Origin: Burkholderia cenocepacia | GTDB taxonomy: Bacteria > Pseudomonadota > Gammaproteobacteria > Burkholderiales > Burkholderiaceae | Direction of reading: 5' to 3' | Length of the DNA: 64,000 nucleotides | NCBI RefSeq assembly: GCF_900446215.1 | Contig: NZ_UAQZ01000014.1 | Location: 1 to 64,000 of the forward strand | Made by a program: the position numbers and the translations under genes | Shown: one piece after another, positions 15,686 to 24,796 of the stretch | Layout: each line of letters opens with the position of its first letter | Numbering within the stretch: the first letter of the stretch is position 1 | The notes under the pieces: model-generated | Seen by the model: the letters and a program-made list of their open reading frames with translations, nothing else | What the model was told of the DNA's origin: nothing | Database searches by the model: none

Positions 15686-17149
15686 TTACACGGAAGCCGC
15701 GGCCTCCGCCGTTGCCGGCGCCCAGCCGCCGCCGAGCGCACGGTACAGCGCGATCGCGTTCGCGAGCCTGAGCTGCCTGAGCCGGATCAGCTCCTGCCCC
15801 GACTCGTACGTGCTGCGCTGCGCGTCGAGCAGTTCGAGATACGTCGCGACGCCGCCCGCATAGCGACGCTCCGCGAGCTTCAGCCGCGCGCCGTCCGCCG
15901 CATACACGTCCTGCTGCGCGGCAAGCTGCCGGTCGATCCAGTCGCGCGCGGCGAACGCATCGGCCACTTCGCGAAACGCGGTCTGTACGGCCTTCTCGTA
16001 TTCGGCGACCGCGATGTCCTTGCGCGCGTGCGCGACGTCGAGGTTCGCGCGATTGCGTCCGCCCGCGAAGATCGGCAGCGTGATGCGCGGCGCGAACGTC
16101 CACACGCTCGTGCCGGCCGCGAACAGGTTCGAGAACGCGTCGCTCACCGAGCCGTAGTCGGTCGTCAGCGCGATGCGCGGGAAGAACGCCGCACGCGCCG
16201 CGCCGATGTTCGCGTTCGCGGCCTTCAGCCGTGCCTCGGCCTGCCGGATGTCCGGCCGTCGTTCGAGCAATTGGCTCGGTGCGCCCGGCGCCACGGGCGC
16301 GATCGACAGCGTGTCGAGCGCGGTCGCGTCGTCGGGCACGTTGCGCGCGAAATCGCCCGCCAGCAATTGCAGCGCCCGTATGGCCTGCGCATGCTCGCGC
16401 TGCAGCGCGGCCTGCGACGCGCGCGCGGACGCCACCAGCATCTCGGCCGAGCGCAGCTCGATCGCGTCGCTCGTGCCCGCGGCATAGCGGCGTTGCGTGA
16501 GCGCGGCCATCCGCTCGCGGGCTTCGAGCGTACGCTGAGCGAGCGCCAGTTGCTCGTGCAACGATCGCTCGGAAACATACGCGCCCGCCACTTCGGCGAT
16601 CACGCCGATGCGGACCGTGCGCTGCGCGTCGGCCGTCGCGAAGTATTCGGCGAGCGCCGCGTCGGACAGGTTGCGCACGCGGCCGAACAGGTCGAGCTCG
16701 TACGCACTGACACCAACGCCCGCGCGATACAGCCCGCTGATCGCGCTTTCGCGCACGACCGGGTCGTACTGGCGCGCGCGTTCATAGCCGAGATTCGCAT
16801 CGACCGACGGCATCCGGTCCGCGCGCTGCACGCCATACAGCGCGCGCGCTTCGTCGAGCCGGCCGGCCGCGATCCGCAGATCGCGGTTGTTCGCGAGCGC
16901 CGCGTCGATCCACGCCTGCAGCGCCGGATCGGTGAAATACGCATGCCAGTCGTCGAGCAACGCGGCATCCTGCGCCGCGGCCGGTTCGGCCGCCGATGCC
17001 GTGCCGGCGTCGACCGGCGCATAGGTCGCCGGCACCGGCGCGGCCGGACGCTCGTAACGCGGCGCGAGCGAACAGCCGGCAAGCGCCAGCGCGGCGGCCA
17101 GCGCGACCTGAACCCGCAGCGCGCCGCGTGCATTCAGCGCAAACATCAT
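15686..17149 (-). CDS. oprA: RND efflux outer-membrane channel lipoprotein (NodT family)
   Basis: A 487-residue TolC/OprM-type outer-membrane factor. The signal peptide ends in the lipobox LALAGCSLAP, giving a lipidated N-terminus, followed by the family sequence PRYERPAAPVPATY. Two repeated OEP domains follow, with motifs such as LYGVQRADRMPSVDANLGYER, ELDLFGRVRN, LLERRPDIRQAEARLKAANANIGAARAAFFP and the closing YRALGGGWAP. The start at 17149 overlaps the amrB stop (ATGA). It would complete the AmrA-AmrB pump across the outer membrane. The symbol is given by the operon's similarity to AmrAB-OprA of Burkholderia. Confidence 0.9.
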   Translation of the reverse strand: MMFALNARGALRVQVALAAALALAGCSLAPRYERPAAPVPATYAPVDAGTASAAEPAAAQDAALLDDWHAYFTDPALQAWIDAALANNRDLRIAAGRLDEARALYGVQRADRMPSVDANLGYERARQYDPVVRESAISGLYRAGVGVSAYELDLFGRVRNLSDAALAEYFATADAQRTVRIGVIAEVAGAYVSERSLHEQLALAQRTLEARERMAALTQRRYAAGTSDAIELRSAEMLVASARASQAALQREHAQAIRALQLLAGDFARNVPDDATALDTLSIAPVAPGAPSQLLERRPDIRQAEARLKAANANIGAARAAFFPRIALTTDYGSVSDAFSNLFAAGTSVWTFAPRITLPIFAGGRNRANLDVAHARKDIAVAEYEKAVQTAFREVADAFAARDWIDRQLAAQQDVYAADGARLKLAERRYAGGVATYLELLDAQRSTYESGQELIRLRQLRLANAIALYRALGGGWAPATAEAAASV

Positions 17150-20100
17150 GGTTGCGAACCCTCCATCGTCGTCGGCTGCGCGCCGCCGCGTCGGCGCGGG
17201 CCGACGTCGAACAGGCGGCCGACGATCACGAAAAACAGCGGGACGAGGAACACCGCGAGCACGGTCGCCGTGATCACGCCGCCGAGCACGCCGGTGCCGA
17301 TCGCCATCTGCGCGCCGGACGCGGCGCCCGACGCGAACGCGAGCGGCAGCACGCCGACGCCGAACGCGAGCGACGTCATCACGATCGGCCGCAGCCGCAG
17401 GCGCGCGGCCTCGAGCGCGGCGTCGACGAGCGACATGCGCTGCGCGACCAGATCCTTCGCGACTTCGACGATCAGGATCGCGTTCTTCGCGGACAGCCCG
17501 ATCGTCGCGATCAGCCCCACCTTGAAATAGATGTCGTTCGGCATCATCCGCAGCGTGACGCCGAGCACCGCGCCGATCACGCCGAGCGGGACGACCAGCA
17601 TCACCGCGAACGGAATCGACCAGCTCTCGTAGAGCGCCGCGAGCGCGAGGAACACGACGAGCACCGACAGCGCGAACAGCATCGGCGCCTGCGCACCCGA
17701 CAGCCGCTCCTCGAACGACTGCCCCGACCACGCATAGCCGATGCCGGCCGGCAGCTTCGCGGCGATCCGTTCGATCGCGCTCATCGCCTCGCCGCTGCTG
17801 TGGCCGGCCGCGGCCGAGCCGTTGATCGTGAACGACGGATAACCGTTGTAGCGCGTGAGCTGCGGCGGCCCGAGCGTCCAGTGCAGCGTCGTGAACGCCG
17901 CGAGCGGCACCATCTCGCCGCGCGCGTTGCGCACGCGCAGCTTCTTCACGTCGTCCGGATCGAGCCGGTGCAGCCCGTCGGCCTGCACCATCACGCGCCG
18001 CACCTGCGTGCCGTGCATGAAGTCGCCGATATAGTCGGAGCCGAACATCACCGCGAGCGTCGTGTTGATCTCGTCCATCGACACGCCGAGCGCGGACGCC
18101 TTCGCACGATCGATGTCGAGCTTCAGTTGCGGCGCGTCCTGCGTGCCCGCGAACATCAGGTCGGTGAGCGCGCGATCCTTGCCGCCCACCGCGAGCAGTT
18201 GCTCGCGCGCGGCGCTGAACGTCGCGTAGTCGAGCCCGCCGCGGTTCTGCAGCCGGAAGTCGAAACCGCTCGACGAACCGAGATCGGGCAGCGCCGGCGA
18301 GTTCATCGCGAACACGGTCGTGTTCGGCGTGCCCGCGAAACGCTCGTTGATGCGCGCGACGATCGACTGCACGTGATCGCGCTCGGCCTTGCGCTCCTTC
18401 CAGTTCTTCAGCGTGACGAAGATCATCCCGCCGTTCGGCCCTTCGCCGTACAGGTTGAAACCGCCGAGCGCATACGTGTAGGCGGTCGGCTCGTCGCGGC
18501 GGATGGCCGACTCGACTTCGCGCACGCTCTGCATCGTTTCCGCGAGCGGCGTGCCTTGCGGGCGAATCACCATCACCATGAAGTTGCCCTGGTCCTCGTC
18601 CGGCAGGAACGCGGTCGGCAGTTGCGTGAGCATCAGCGCGGCGGCCGCGGTCAGCGCGCCGTACACGACGAGCCAGCGCACCGGCTTCTTCAGCATCGTG
18701 CCGACCCGCGTCGCATAGCGCTGCGTCGCCCGCGCGACGAAACGGTTGAACCAGCCGAAGAAGCCCCCCTTCTCGTGATGGTCGCCGGACACCGGCTTGA
18801 GCAGCGTCGCGCACAGCGCGGGTGTCAGCGACAGCGCGAGGAAGGCCGAGAAGCCGATCGACACCGCGAGCGACAGCGCGAACTGCCGGTAGATGTTGCC
18901 CACCGCGCCGCCGAAGAACGCCATCGGCACGAACACCGACGTCAGCACCACGGTGATCCCGACGATCGCGCCGCTGATCTGTCGCATCGCCTTGACGGTC
19001 GCGTCGTACGGCCCGAGCCCTTCCTCGACCATCAGTCGCTCGACGTTCTCGACGACGACGATCGCGTCGTCGACGAGGATGCCGATCGCGAGCACCATGC
19101 CGAACATCGTCAGCACGTTGATCGAGAAGCCGGCCGCATACATCACGCCGAACGTGCCCGCGAGCGCGACCGGCACGACCAGCGTCGGAATCAGCGTCGC
19201 GCGCAGGTTCTGCATGAACAGGAACATCACGAGGAACACCAGCACGCCGGCCTCGATCAGCGTCGTGACGACCTTGTTCATCGATACGCGCACGAACGAC
19301 GACGTCTCGTACGGGATCTGGTATTTCACGCCCGGCGGGAAGTACGCGGACAGCTCGTCCATCGTCGCGCGCACGCGCTTCTCGGTGGACACCGCGTTCG
19401 AGCCCGGCGCGAGCTTGATCCCCATTCCGGTCGCGACCTTGCCGTTCACGTACGACGGATAGTTGTAGTCGTTGCCGCCGAATTCGACGCGCGCGACGTC
19501 GCGCAGGAACAGCGCCGAGCCGTCGGGCCGCGCGCGCAGCGCGATCGCGCCGAAATCGGCCGGCGTCTTCAGCGGTGCGTCCGCGAACACGGTCGCCGCG
19601 ATCGGCGCGCTGGCCGGCACCGCGCTGCGGCCGATATCGCCGATCGTCACGCGCGCGTTGTGCGCGCGCACGGCCGACGCGATGTCCGACGCGGTGAGGC
19701 CGTGCCCGGCCATCTTCACCGGGTCGGGCCAGATCCGCATCGCATATTCGGCGCCCCAGAACTGCACCTTGCCGACGCCCTCGACGCGGCGCAGCGCCTG
19801 CACGACGTTCGCCGACGCGTATTCGCCGAGCTGTACGTCGGTCATCCGGCCATCGTCGGACGTCAGCGACACGACGAGCTGGATGTTGTCGGCGGCCTTC
19901 TCGACCTGGATGCCGTCGCGGCGCACGGGCTCGGGCAGGCGCGCATCGACGGTCTTCAGCCGGTTCTGCACTTCGACGGCCGCGAGATCGGCGTTCACGC
20001 CCTGCTTGAACGTCAGGTACAGCGACGCCGCGCCGGCGCTGCTCGTCGCGGACGTATACAGCAGCCCCGGCGCGCCGTTCATCTCGCGCTCGATCAGCGC

Positions 20101-20286
20101 GGTCACCGATTCCTCGACGACCTGCGCGGACGCGCCCGGGTACGTCGCATAGATGCTGACGACGGGCGGCGCGATGTCCGGGTACTGCGCGACGGGCAGC
20201 GCGCGAATCGCGAACAGGCCGCCCAGCATGATGAAGATGGCGATCACCCACGCGAAGACGGGGCGATCGATGAAGAAACGTGCCAT
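17146..20286 (-). CDS. amrB: RND multidrug efflux transporter, inner-membrane pump (HAE-1 family)
   Basis: A 1046-residue proton-driven RND pump. It begins with the usual MARFFIDRPVFAWVIAIFIML, has twelve predicted membrane segments and two large periplasmic loops, and carries the essential aspartate pair in IGILVDDAIVVVENVER (about residue 407) on segment 4. The duplicated half starts near KKPVRWLVVYGAL. Related pumps in Burkholderia export aminoglycosides and macrolides; the exact range here is inferred. It follows amrA by 15 bases and overlaps oprA. A 1527-codon open frame on the opposite strand is only a shadow. Confidence 0.93.
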   Translation of the reverse strand: MARFFIDRPVFAWVIAIFIMLGGLFAIRALPVAQYPDIAPPVVSIYATYPGASAQVVEESVTALIEREMNGAPGLLYTSATSSAGAASLYLTFKQGVNADLAAVEVQNRLKTVDARLPEPVRRDGIQVEKAADNIQLVVSLTSDDGRMTDVQLGEYASANVVQALRRVEGVGKVQFWGAEYAMRIWPDPVKMAGHGLTASDIASAVRAHNARVTIGDIGRSAVPASAPIAATVFADAPLKTPADFGAIALRARPDGSALFLRDVARVEFGGNDYNYPSYVNGKVATGMGIKLAPGSNAVSTEKRVRATMDELSAYFPPGVKYQIPYETSSFVRVSMNKVVTTLIEAGVLVFLVMFLFMQNLRATLIPTLVVPVALAGTFGVMYAAGFSINVLTMFGMVLAIGILVDDAIVVVENVERLMVEEGLGPYDATVKAMRQISGAIVGITVVLTSVFVPMAFFGGAVGNIYRQFALSLAVSIGFSAFLALSLTPALCATLLKPVSGDHHEKGGFFGWFNRFVARATQRYATRVGTMLKKPVRWLVVYGALTAAAALMLTQLPTAFLPDEDQGNFMVMVIRPQGTPLAETMQSVREVESAIRRDEPTAYTYALGGFNLYGEGPNGGMIFVTLKNWKERKAERDHVQSIVARINERFAGTPNTTVFAMNSPALPDLGSSSGFDFRLQNRGGLDYATFSAAREQLLAVGGKDRALTDLMFAGTQDAPQLKLDIDRAKASALGVSMDEINTTLAVMFGSDYIGDFMHGTQVRRVMVQADGLHRLDPDDVKKLRVRNARGEMVPLAAFTTLHWTLGPPQLTRYNGYPSFTINGSAAAGHSSGEAMSAIERIAAKLPAGIGYAWSGQSFEERLSGAQAPMLFALSVLVVFLALAALYESWSIPFAVMLVVPLGVIGAVLGVTLRMMPNDIYFKVGLIATIGLSAKNAILIVEVAKDLVAQRMSLVDAALEAARLRLRPIVMTSLAFGVGVLPLAFASGAASGAQMAIGTGVLGGVITATVLAVFLVPLFFVIVGRLFDVGPRRRGGAQPTTMEGSQP

Positions 20287-20301
20287 GTTGGTTTGAACCG
20301 G

Positions 20302-21504
20302 TCAGGTTTGACGGGCGGCCGCCTGCGAAGCGGCCGCGGGCGGCGCCGCCTTCGACGACGGCGCTTTCTCGACGGGCTTGACGGCCGTATCGGGCGCGAA
20401 CTGCGCGGCGTCGTCGACGATCACGCGCTCGCCGCCCGCGAGGCCGCGCGTGATGCGCCAGTCATGGCCGCTCATCTGGTCGGCCGTGACCTCGACGTCC
20501 TTGACCTTGCCGTTCGCGCCGACGACACGCACCGACGTGCGGTCGGCCGTGCGCAGCAGCGCGTCGCGCGGCACGAGGATCGCCCGCTGGTCGACCGCCG
20601 TGTCGAGCGCGATCCGCACATACGCACCCGGCAGCAGCTCGCGCTCCGGATTCGGGAACAGCGCGCGCATCGCGACGGTGTCCGTCGTCGGATCGACCGC
20701 AAGATCGCTGAACAGCAGCTTGCCCTTCAGCGGATACGCGGTGCCGTCGGCGCGCAGCAGCGTCACCGCGACGTCGTGCTGCGCGATGCCCGTCGCGCGC
20801 CCGCTCTTCACCGCGCGACGCAATGCGTCGACGTCGGCGGCCGGCTGCGAGAAGTTCACGTAGATCGGATCGAGCTGCTCGACGGTCGTGAGCGGGGTCG
20901 CCTGGTCCTGCCCGACGAGCGCGCCCTCGGTCACGAGCGCGCGCCGTGCGCGGCCCGCGATCGGCGCGGTGACGGTCGCGTAGTCGAGCTGCAGCTGCGC
21001 GCGCGCGAGTTCGGCTTTTGCCGATGCGACCTCGGCCTTCGCCTGCGTATCGGCCGCGACGGCCTCGGTGTGGTCGCGCTCGCTCACCGCGCGATCGCGC
21101 ACGAGATCGTCGTAACGGCGACGCTTGTCGGTCGCGGCGAGCGCGGCGGCCTGCGCCTTCGCGAGCGCGCCCTGCGCGGCGTCGCGTGCGGCCTTCAGCG
21201 GCGCGGGATCGATGCGGAACAGCACCGCGCCCTGCTTCACTTCCTGGCCTTCCTCGTAGGTACGGGCGGTGACGATGCCCGCGACCCGCGCGCGGACTTC
21301 CGCCTGCCGGTAGGCGTCGAGCCGGCCCGGCAGTTCGACGGTCATCGGCACGGCCGTCGGGCGCACCGTCACGACGGTGGCCTGCTTCGCGGTCTCCGGC
21401 GCGGCGTCCTTGTCGCCCTTTCCGCATCCGGCCACGGCCAGCAGGGCCGCGAGCGCGAACGGCGCCAGCCGCATGCGGCGCCACAGGGTGCGTTTGTTAT
21501 TCAT
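20302..21504 (-). CDS. amrA: RND efflux periplasmic adaptor (membrane fusion) lipoprotein
   Basis: A 400-residue membrane-fusion protein. The signal peptide ends in a lipobox, LLAVAGCGKGDK. Then come the beta-barrel/lipoyl elements VELPGRLDAYRQAEVRARVAG and RTYEEGQEVKQGAVLFRIDP, an alpha-hairpin of Ala/Lys/Glu-rich helices, the second lipoyl half LDYATVTAPIAGRARRALVTEG, and a C-terminal membrane-proximal domain. The ATG at 21504 has GAGGT upstream; the frame is open to 21537 without a signal. First gene of amrA-amrB-oprA, behind the palindromic operator at 21562-21581. Confidence 0.93.
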   Translation of the reverse strand: MNNKRTLWRRMRLAPFALAALLAVAGCGKGDKDAAPETAKQATVVTVRPTAVPMTVELPGRLDAYRQAEVRARVAGIVTARTYEEGQEVKQGAVLFRIDPAPLKAARDAAQGALAKAQAAALAATDKRRRYDDLVRDRAVSERDHTEAVAADTQAKAEVASAKAELARAQLQLDYATVTAPIAGRARRALVTEGALVGQDQATPLTTVEQLDPIYVNFSQPAADVDALRRAVKSGRATGIAQHDVAVTLLRADGTAYPLKGKLLFSDLAVDPTTDTVAMRALFPNPERELLPGAYVRIALDTAVDQRAILVPRDALLRTADRTSVRVVGANGKVKDVEVTADQMSGHDWRITRGLAGGERVIVDDAAQFAPDTAVKPVEKAPSSKAAPPAAASQAAARQT

Positions 21505-21561
21505 GTTCTGACCTCGGATCATTCGCCGCCGATACAATGCGGCGGCTCAGGGTGGCCGATT

Positions 21562-21581
21562 ATAATCAGTCACGACTGATT
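21562..21581. promoter_or_regulatory. Palindromic operator between amrA and amrR
   Basis: Perfect 9-base arms TAATCAGTC (21562-21570) and GACTGATTA (21573-21581) around a central AC. It sits in the divergent intergenic region, 58 bases from the amrA start and 75 from the amrR start, exactly where a TetR dimer would bind. Confidence 0.7.
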
Positions 21582-21655
21582 AAATACATGCTGTTTCAAT
21601 CTGACCGACACACTGTCTCAATAAAACGACAGCGAACTGTAAGGAATTTCACGAC

Positions 21656-22302
21656 ATGGCCCGCAAGACCCGGGAAGAATCGCTCGCCATCAAGCACCGG
21701 ATCCTCGACGCCGCCGAGCTCGTGCTGCTCGAAAGAGGCGTCGCGCAGACCGCGATGGCGGACCTCGCCGAGGCCGCCGGATGTCGCGGGGCGCCGTCTA
21801 CGGCCACTACCGCAACAAGATGGAAGTGTGTCTGGCGATGTGCGACCGCGCGTTCGCGCGCACGTCGGAAGGCTTCGACGCGGGCGACGGCCTGCCGCCG
21901 TTCGCGACGCTGCGCCGCGCCGCGTCGCACTACCTGCAGGAATGCGGCGAGCCGGGGCCGATGCAGCGCGTGCTCGTGATTCTCTATACGAAGTGCGAGC
22001 AAAGCGAGGAGAACGGCGCGCTGCAGCGGCGCCGCATGCTGCTCGAGCTGCAGATGCTGCGGATCACGAAGGCGCTGCTGCGTCGCGCGATCGCCGCCGG
22101 CGAGCTCGCCGCCGATCTCGACGTGCATCTGGCCGCCGTTTATCTGGTGTCGCTGCTCGAAGGCGTGTTCGCGTCGATGATCTGGACCAACCGGCTGCGC
22201 GGCAACCTGTGGAACGACGCCGAGGCGATGCTCGACGCCGGCTTCGATGCCGTCCGGACCTCCGCCGCGCTGCGCGGACGCGCGCAAAAATTGCCGGGCT
22301 GA
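21656..22302 (+). pseudogene. amrR: TetR-family efflux repressor, interrupted by a one-base frameshift
   Basis: The first frame (from 21656) encodes the start of a TetR repressor, MARKTREESLAIKHRILDAAELVLLERGVAQTAMADLAEAAG. The rest continues in another frame from 21781: MSRGAVYGHYRNKMEVCLAMC onward, through the ligand-binding domain to the stop at 22302. The break lies at 21779-21781, where GCCGG-ATGTCG appears in place of the expected GCCGGCATGTCG, as if one C had been lost. It falls inside the helix-turn-helix, so the 107-residue product of the first frame cannot bind DNA normally. Restoring one base gives an uninterrupted protein of about 215 residues. It is divergent from amrA. A sequencing error is the main alternative. 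Confidence 0.85.
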
Positions 22303-22389
22303 CGAAAATCGTCGTAACAAATGCTGATTTAACCCGACTTACCGCACTGCGAAACGAATGAGCTGACCCCCTTTAAAATTTTTAACGTT

Positions 22390-22546
22390 TTGCGGAACAT
22401 CGGTAGACTGACGCTGTCATCTTTCTTTAGCGTCTTCGTGATAACCGGGTTCGACCCGGTAGGCACGCCGCCGTTCGAAGCGGGCACTGCCCCGCAGGTT
22501 GGGTCGAACGGAAACGACACAGGCCCCTGGCGGGGCCTGTTTTGTT
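22390..22546 (+). ncRNA. Candidate structured leader or small RNA ending in a Rho-independent terminator
   Basis: Between amrR and the M23 peptidase gene there is a plus-strand series of hairpins: ACCGGGT-TCG-ACCCGGT (22444-22460), a longer arm pair GTTCGA...TCGAAC around GCGGG/CCCGC (about 22473-22509), and a terminator CAGGCCCC-TGGC-GGGGCCTG (22520-22539) followed by TTTTGTT. A weak promoter (TTTAAC, 17 bases, TAGACT) can be drawn near 22383-22411. The terminator stands 85 bases before the peptidase start, so this may be a separate small RNA or an attenuating leader. The start point is uncertain. Confidence 0.5.
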
Positions 22547-22631
22547 GCACGCCCGCCGCCCGCCCCGTCGCCGTTCGACGGTGTGCCGCCGGCGGCCCCC
22601 GCCCACACCCCTTTGAACCGCTTTCCTGGAT

Positions 22632-23906
22632 GTGGACACCTTGGTCAAGTCTGTCGCAACCCCTGATGCCGTCGCGCCCGGTCGCGCGCAGCGCGCCGTG
22701 CGCGCGCTCGTGCCGGCCGCCGTGCTCGGCGCCCTCGCCGCATTCGGCCTCGCCGCCGCGCTGCCGGCCGTGTCGCAACTGCCGGGCGCCGTCGACTCGG
22801 GCACGGCCGCACTGCCGCAGCGCGTGCTGTCCGATACGCCGTTTCCCACCGCGCAGCATTTCGTGACGAGCGAGCTCGCCCGCGCGATCGGTGAGCGCAA
22901 CGAACACCTCGATCGCAACGATCGCAGCCTGCAGCCGGGCCTGTTCGCGCCGCTCAGCGCGCATCGCAACGACATGCTCGGCTATGCGAGCCTGTTTCAG
23001 TTCGCGGCGCCCGACCACCAGCAAGGCATGCGCGCCGGCGACATCGAACTCACGCTGTCCGATACGCTGAACCGTCTCGACGTGCCGCCCGAGGTGCGCA
23101 TCCAGCTCGGCGATCTCGTCACCGGCAAGGTCGCGATGCGCGCGAGTGCGCAGCGCGGCGACTATTACCGCGTCGCGTTCGACACGCACGACGGCACGCC
23201 GCGCCTCACCGCGCTCGAGCTGCGCGTCGCCGGCCGCACGTTCGGCGCGATCTGGTTCCGCGCGCCGGGCGCTGAGCACGGCGCGTACTACACGCTCGAC
23301 GGCTCGCCACTCGAAGCCGCCGCGTTCACGATGCCGGTCAAGTGGACGCGCATCAGCTCGTTCTTCGGCGAGCGCATCCATCCGCTGTCGCAGGCGATGG
23401 CGTTCCATACGGGCGTCGATCTCGCCGCGCCGAGCGGCACGCCGGTCGATGCGGCCGCCGACGGCGTCGTGTCGTTCGTCGGCACCGATCCGGGCGGCTA
23501 TGGCCGCTATGTGATCGTCGATCATGCGGACGGCTATTCGACCTACTACGCGCACCTGTCCGCGTTCGCTCGCGGGCTCAAGACCGGCGAAACGGTGAAG
23601 CAGGGGCAACGTATCGGTTCGGTCGGGATGACGGGTGCGGCGACCGGCCCGCACCTGCATTTCGAGGTGCGGGTCGCGAACGATCCGGTCGATCCGCTCG
23701 TCACGCTGGCCAGCGCGCAGACGGCGCTGTCGGACATGCAACTCACCGCGTTCCGCCAGGAAGCCGCGCAATGGCGCTTGCGCCTCGCGTCGATCAATAC
23801 GACGCCGTTCGCGTTCACGCAGAACGACGGGCCGCTGTGGGGCGATTTCGCGACCGGCCCGTCGACGCTGCGCGCGGTTTTCGATACGCACTACAGCGCG
23901 TCATGA
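22632..23906 (+). CDS. M23-family murein endopeptidase (MepM/NlpD-like, LytM domain)
   Basis: A 424-residue envelope protein. A hydrophobic segment (about residues 27-48) anchors or exports it; a middle domain of about 190 residues is followed by a LytM/M23 zinc peptidase domain. The zinc ligands are visible as H259 and D263 in AFHTGVDLAAPSG and H343 in GPHLHFEVR, with the catalytic H308 in YYAHLS. It would cut peptidoglycan cross-links in the periplasm. All catalytic residues are present, so it should be active rather than a degenerate activator. The ATG at 22632 was taken as the first start with a membrane segment close behind. Confidence 0.87.
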   Translation: MDTLVKSVATPDAVAPGRAQRAVRALVPAAVLGALAAFGLAAALPAVSQLPGAVDSGTAALPQRVLSDTPFPTAQHFVTSELARAIGERNEHLDRNDRSLQPGLFAPLSAHRNDMLGYASLFQFAAPDHQQGMRAGDIELTLSDTLNRLDVPPEVRIQLGDLVTGKVAMRASAQRGDYYRVAFDTHDGTPRLTALELRVAGRTFGAIWFRAPGAEHGAYYTLDGSPLEAAAFTMPVKWTRISSFFGERIHPLSQAMAFHTGVDLAAPSGTPVDAAADGVVSFVGTDPGGYGRYVIVDHADGYSTYYAHLSAFARGLKTGETVKQGQRIGSVGMTGAATGPHLHFEVRVANDPVDPLVTLASAQTALSDMQLTAFRQEAAQWRLRLASINTTPFAFTQNDGPLWGDFATGPSTLRAVFDTHYSAS

Positions 23907-24068
23907 CGCTGACGTCCTGAAGCGTCCGGGCACCTCGGCCTCATCGGCACCACCGCGCGCGTCGCCGCTCGAATCACGGCGACGCGGCCCGCTGAGGATG
24001 GTCGCCCATCATCCATCTTCATCACCGAAAGCGCGCGCACGCATTGGACGCGGCTCACCGGCCCACCG

Positions 24069-24794
24069 TTACCGTGCGGGTTCCGTGCGCTCGGCCGTCG
24101 CCTGCGTCGCACGTTGCGTGCGCGGCCCCCGCGACAGCAGCCACCGCGCCGCGCCATCGAGCGACGTGCACAGCACCAGATAGATCAGCGCGACGAACAG
24201 GAAGATCGGCGCCGGATACACCATCAGCCGGTTGTTCACCTGCGTCGCGACGAACGACAGTTCCGGCACACCGACGATATACGCGAGCGACGTGTCCTTC
24301 ACGAGCGCGACCCACTGGTTGACGAACGACGGCGTCATGATCCGGATCGCCTGCGGCAGCAGCACGTAGCGCACCGTCTGCCAGCGCGTGAGCCCGAGCG
24401 ACAGCCCGGCCTGCCATTGCCCGTCGCCCGCCGCGACGATCCCCGCATGCACCGCATGCGCGAGATACGCGCCGCCGATCAGCGCCAGCGCGCACACGAC
24501 CGTCGCGAGCCCCGGCACGTCCATGTGCAGCAGCACGGGCATCAGGAAATACGTCCAGAAGATCAGCATCAGCACCGGAATCGCGCGGAAGAAGCCGATG
24601 ACCGCGAGCAGCAGCATGCGCGCCGGGCCGCGCGCGAGCGCCATCGCGACGCCGAGTGCCACGCCGAGCACAGCCGACGCGACTGCGGACGCGAACGCCA
24701 GCACCAGCGACAATGCGGCGCCGCCGAGCGGGCCGTCCGGAAACGCGCCGACCAACAGGTACGGCAGATTCGAGAGCAACAGCGAAAGATCCAT
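24069..24794 (-). CDS. Polar amino-acid ABC transporter permease (GltK-like)
   Basis: A 241-residue inner-membrane permease of the HisMQ/GltJK family. It has about five membrane segments and the conserved EAA-type cytoplasmic loop in LGLTRWQTVRYVLLPQAIRIMTP. The start has no overlap with the preceding permease gene, which ends two bases upstream, so the two are coupled. The C-terminal tail is Arg/Thr-rich. With the second permease it would form the channel for an acidic or polar amino acid; the ATPase gene is not in this cluster. Substrate inferred from family only. Confidence 0.88.
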   Translation of the reverse strand: MDLSLLLSNLPYLLVGAFPDGPLGGAALSLVLAFASAVASAVLGVALGVAMALARGPARMLLLAVIGFFRAIPVLMLIFWTYFLMPVLLHMDVPGLATVVCALALIGGAYLAHAVHAGIVAAGDGQWQAGLSLGLTRWQTVRYVLLPQAIRIMTPSFVNQWVALVKDTSLAYIVGVPELSFVATQVNNRLMVYPAPIFLFVALIYLVLCTSLDGAARWLLSRGPRTQRATQATAERTEPAR

Positions 24795-24796
24795 CG

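Noticed and set aside
16996..21579. A 1527-codon plus-strand open frame opposite amrB and amrA
   Set aside because: Same reason: no domain, extreme Arg/Glu/His content, fully antisense to the RND genes.
22444..22460. CCGGGTTCGACCCGG resembling a tRNA T-arm
   Set aside because: The seven-base loop and stem register do not fit a T-arm, and there is no acceptor stem, anticodon arm or CCA end nearby; it is a simple hairpin.
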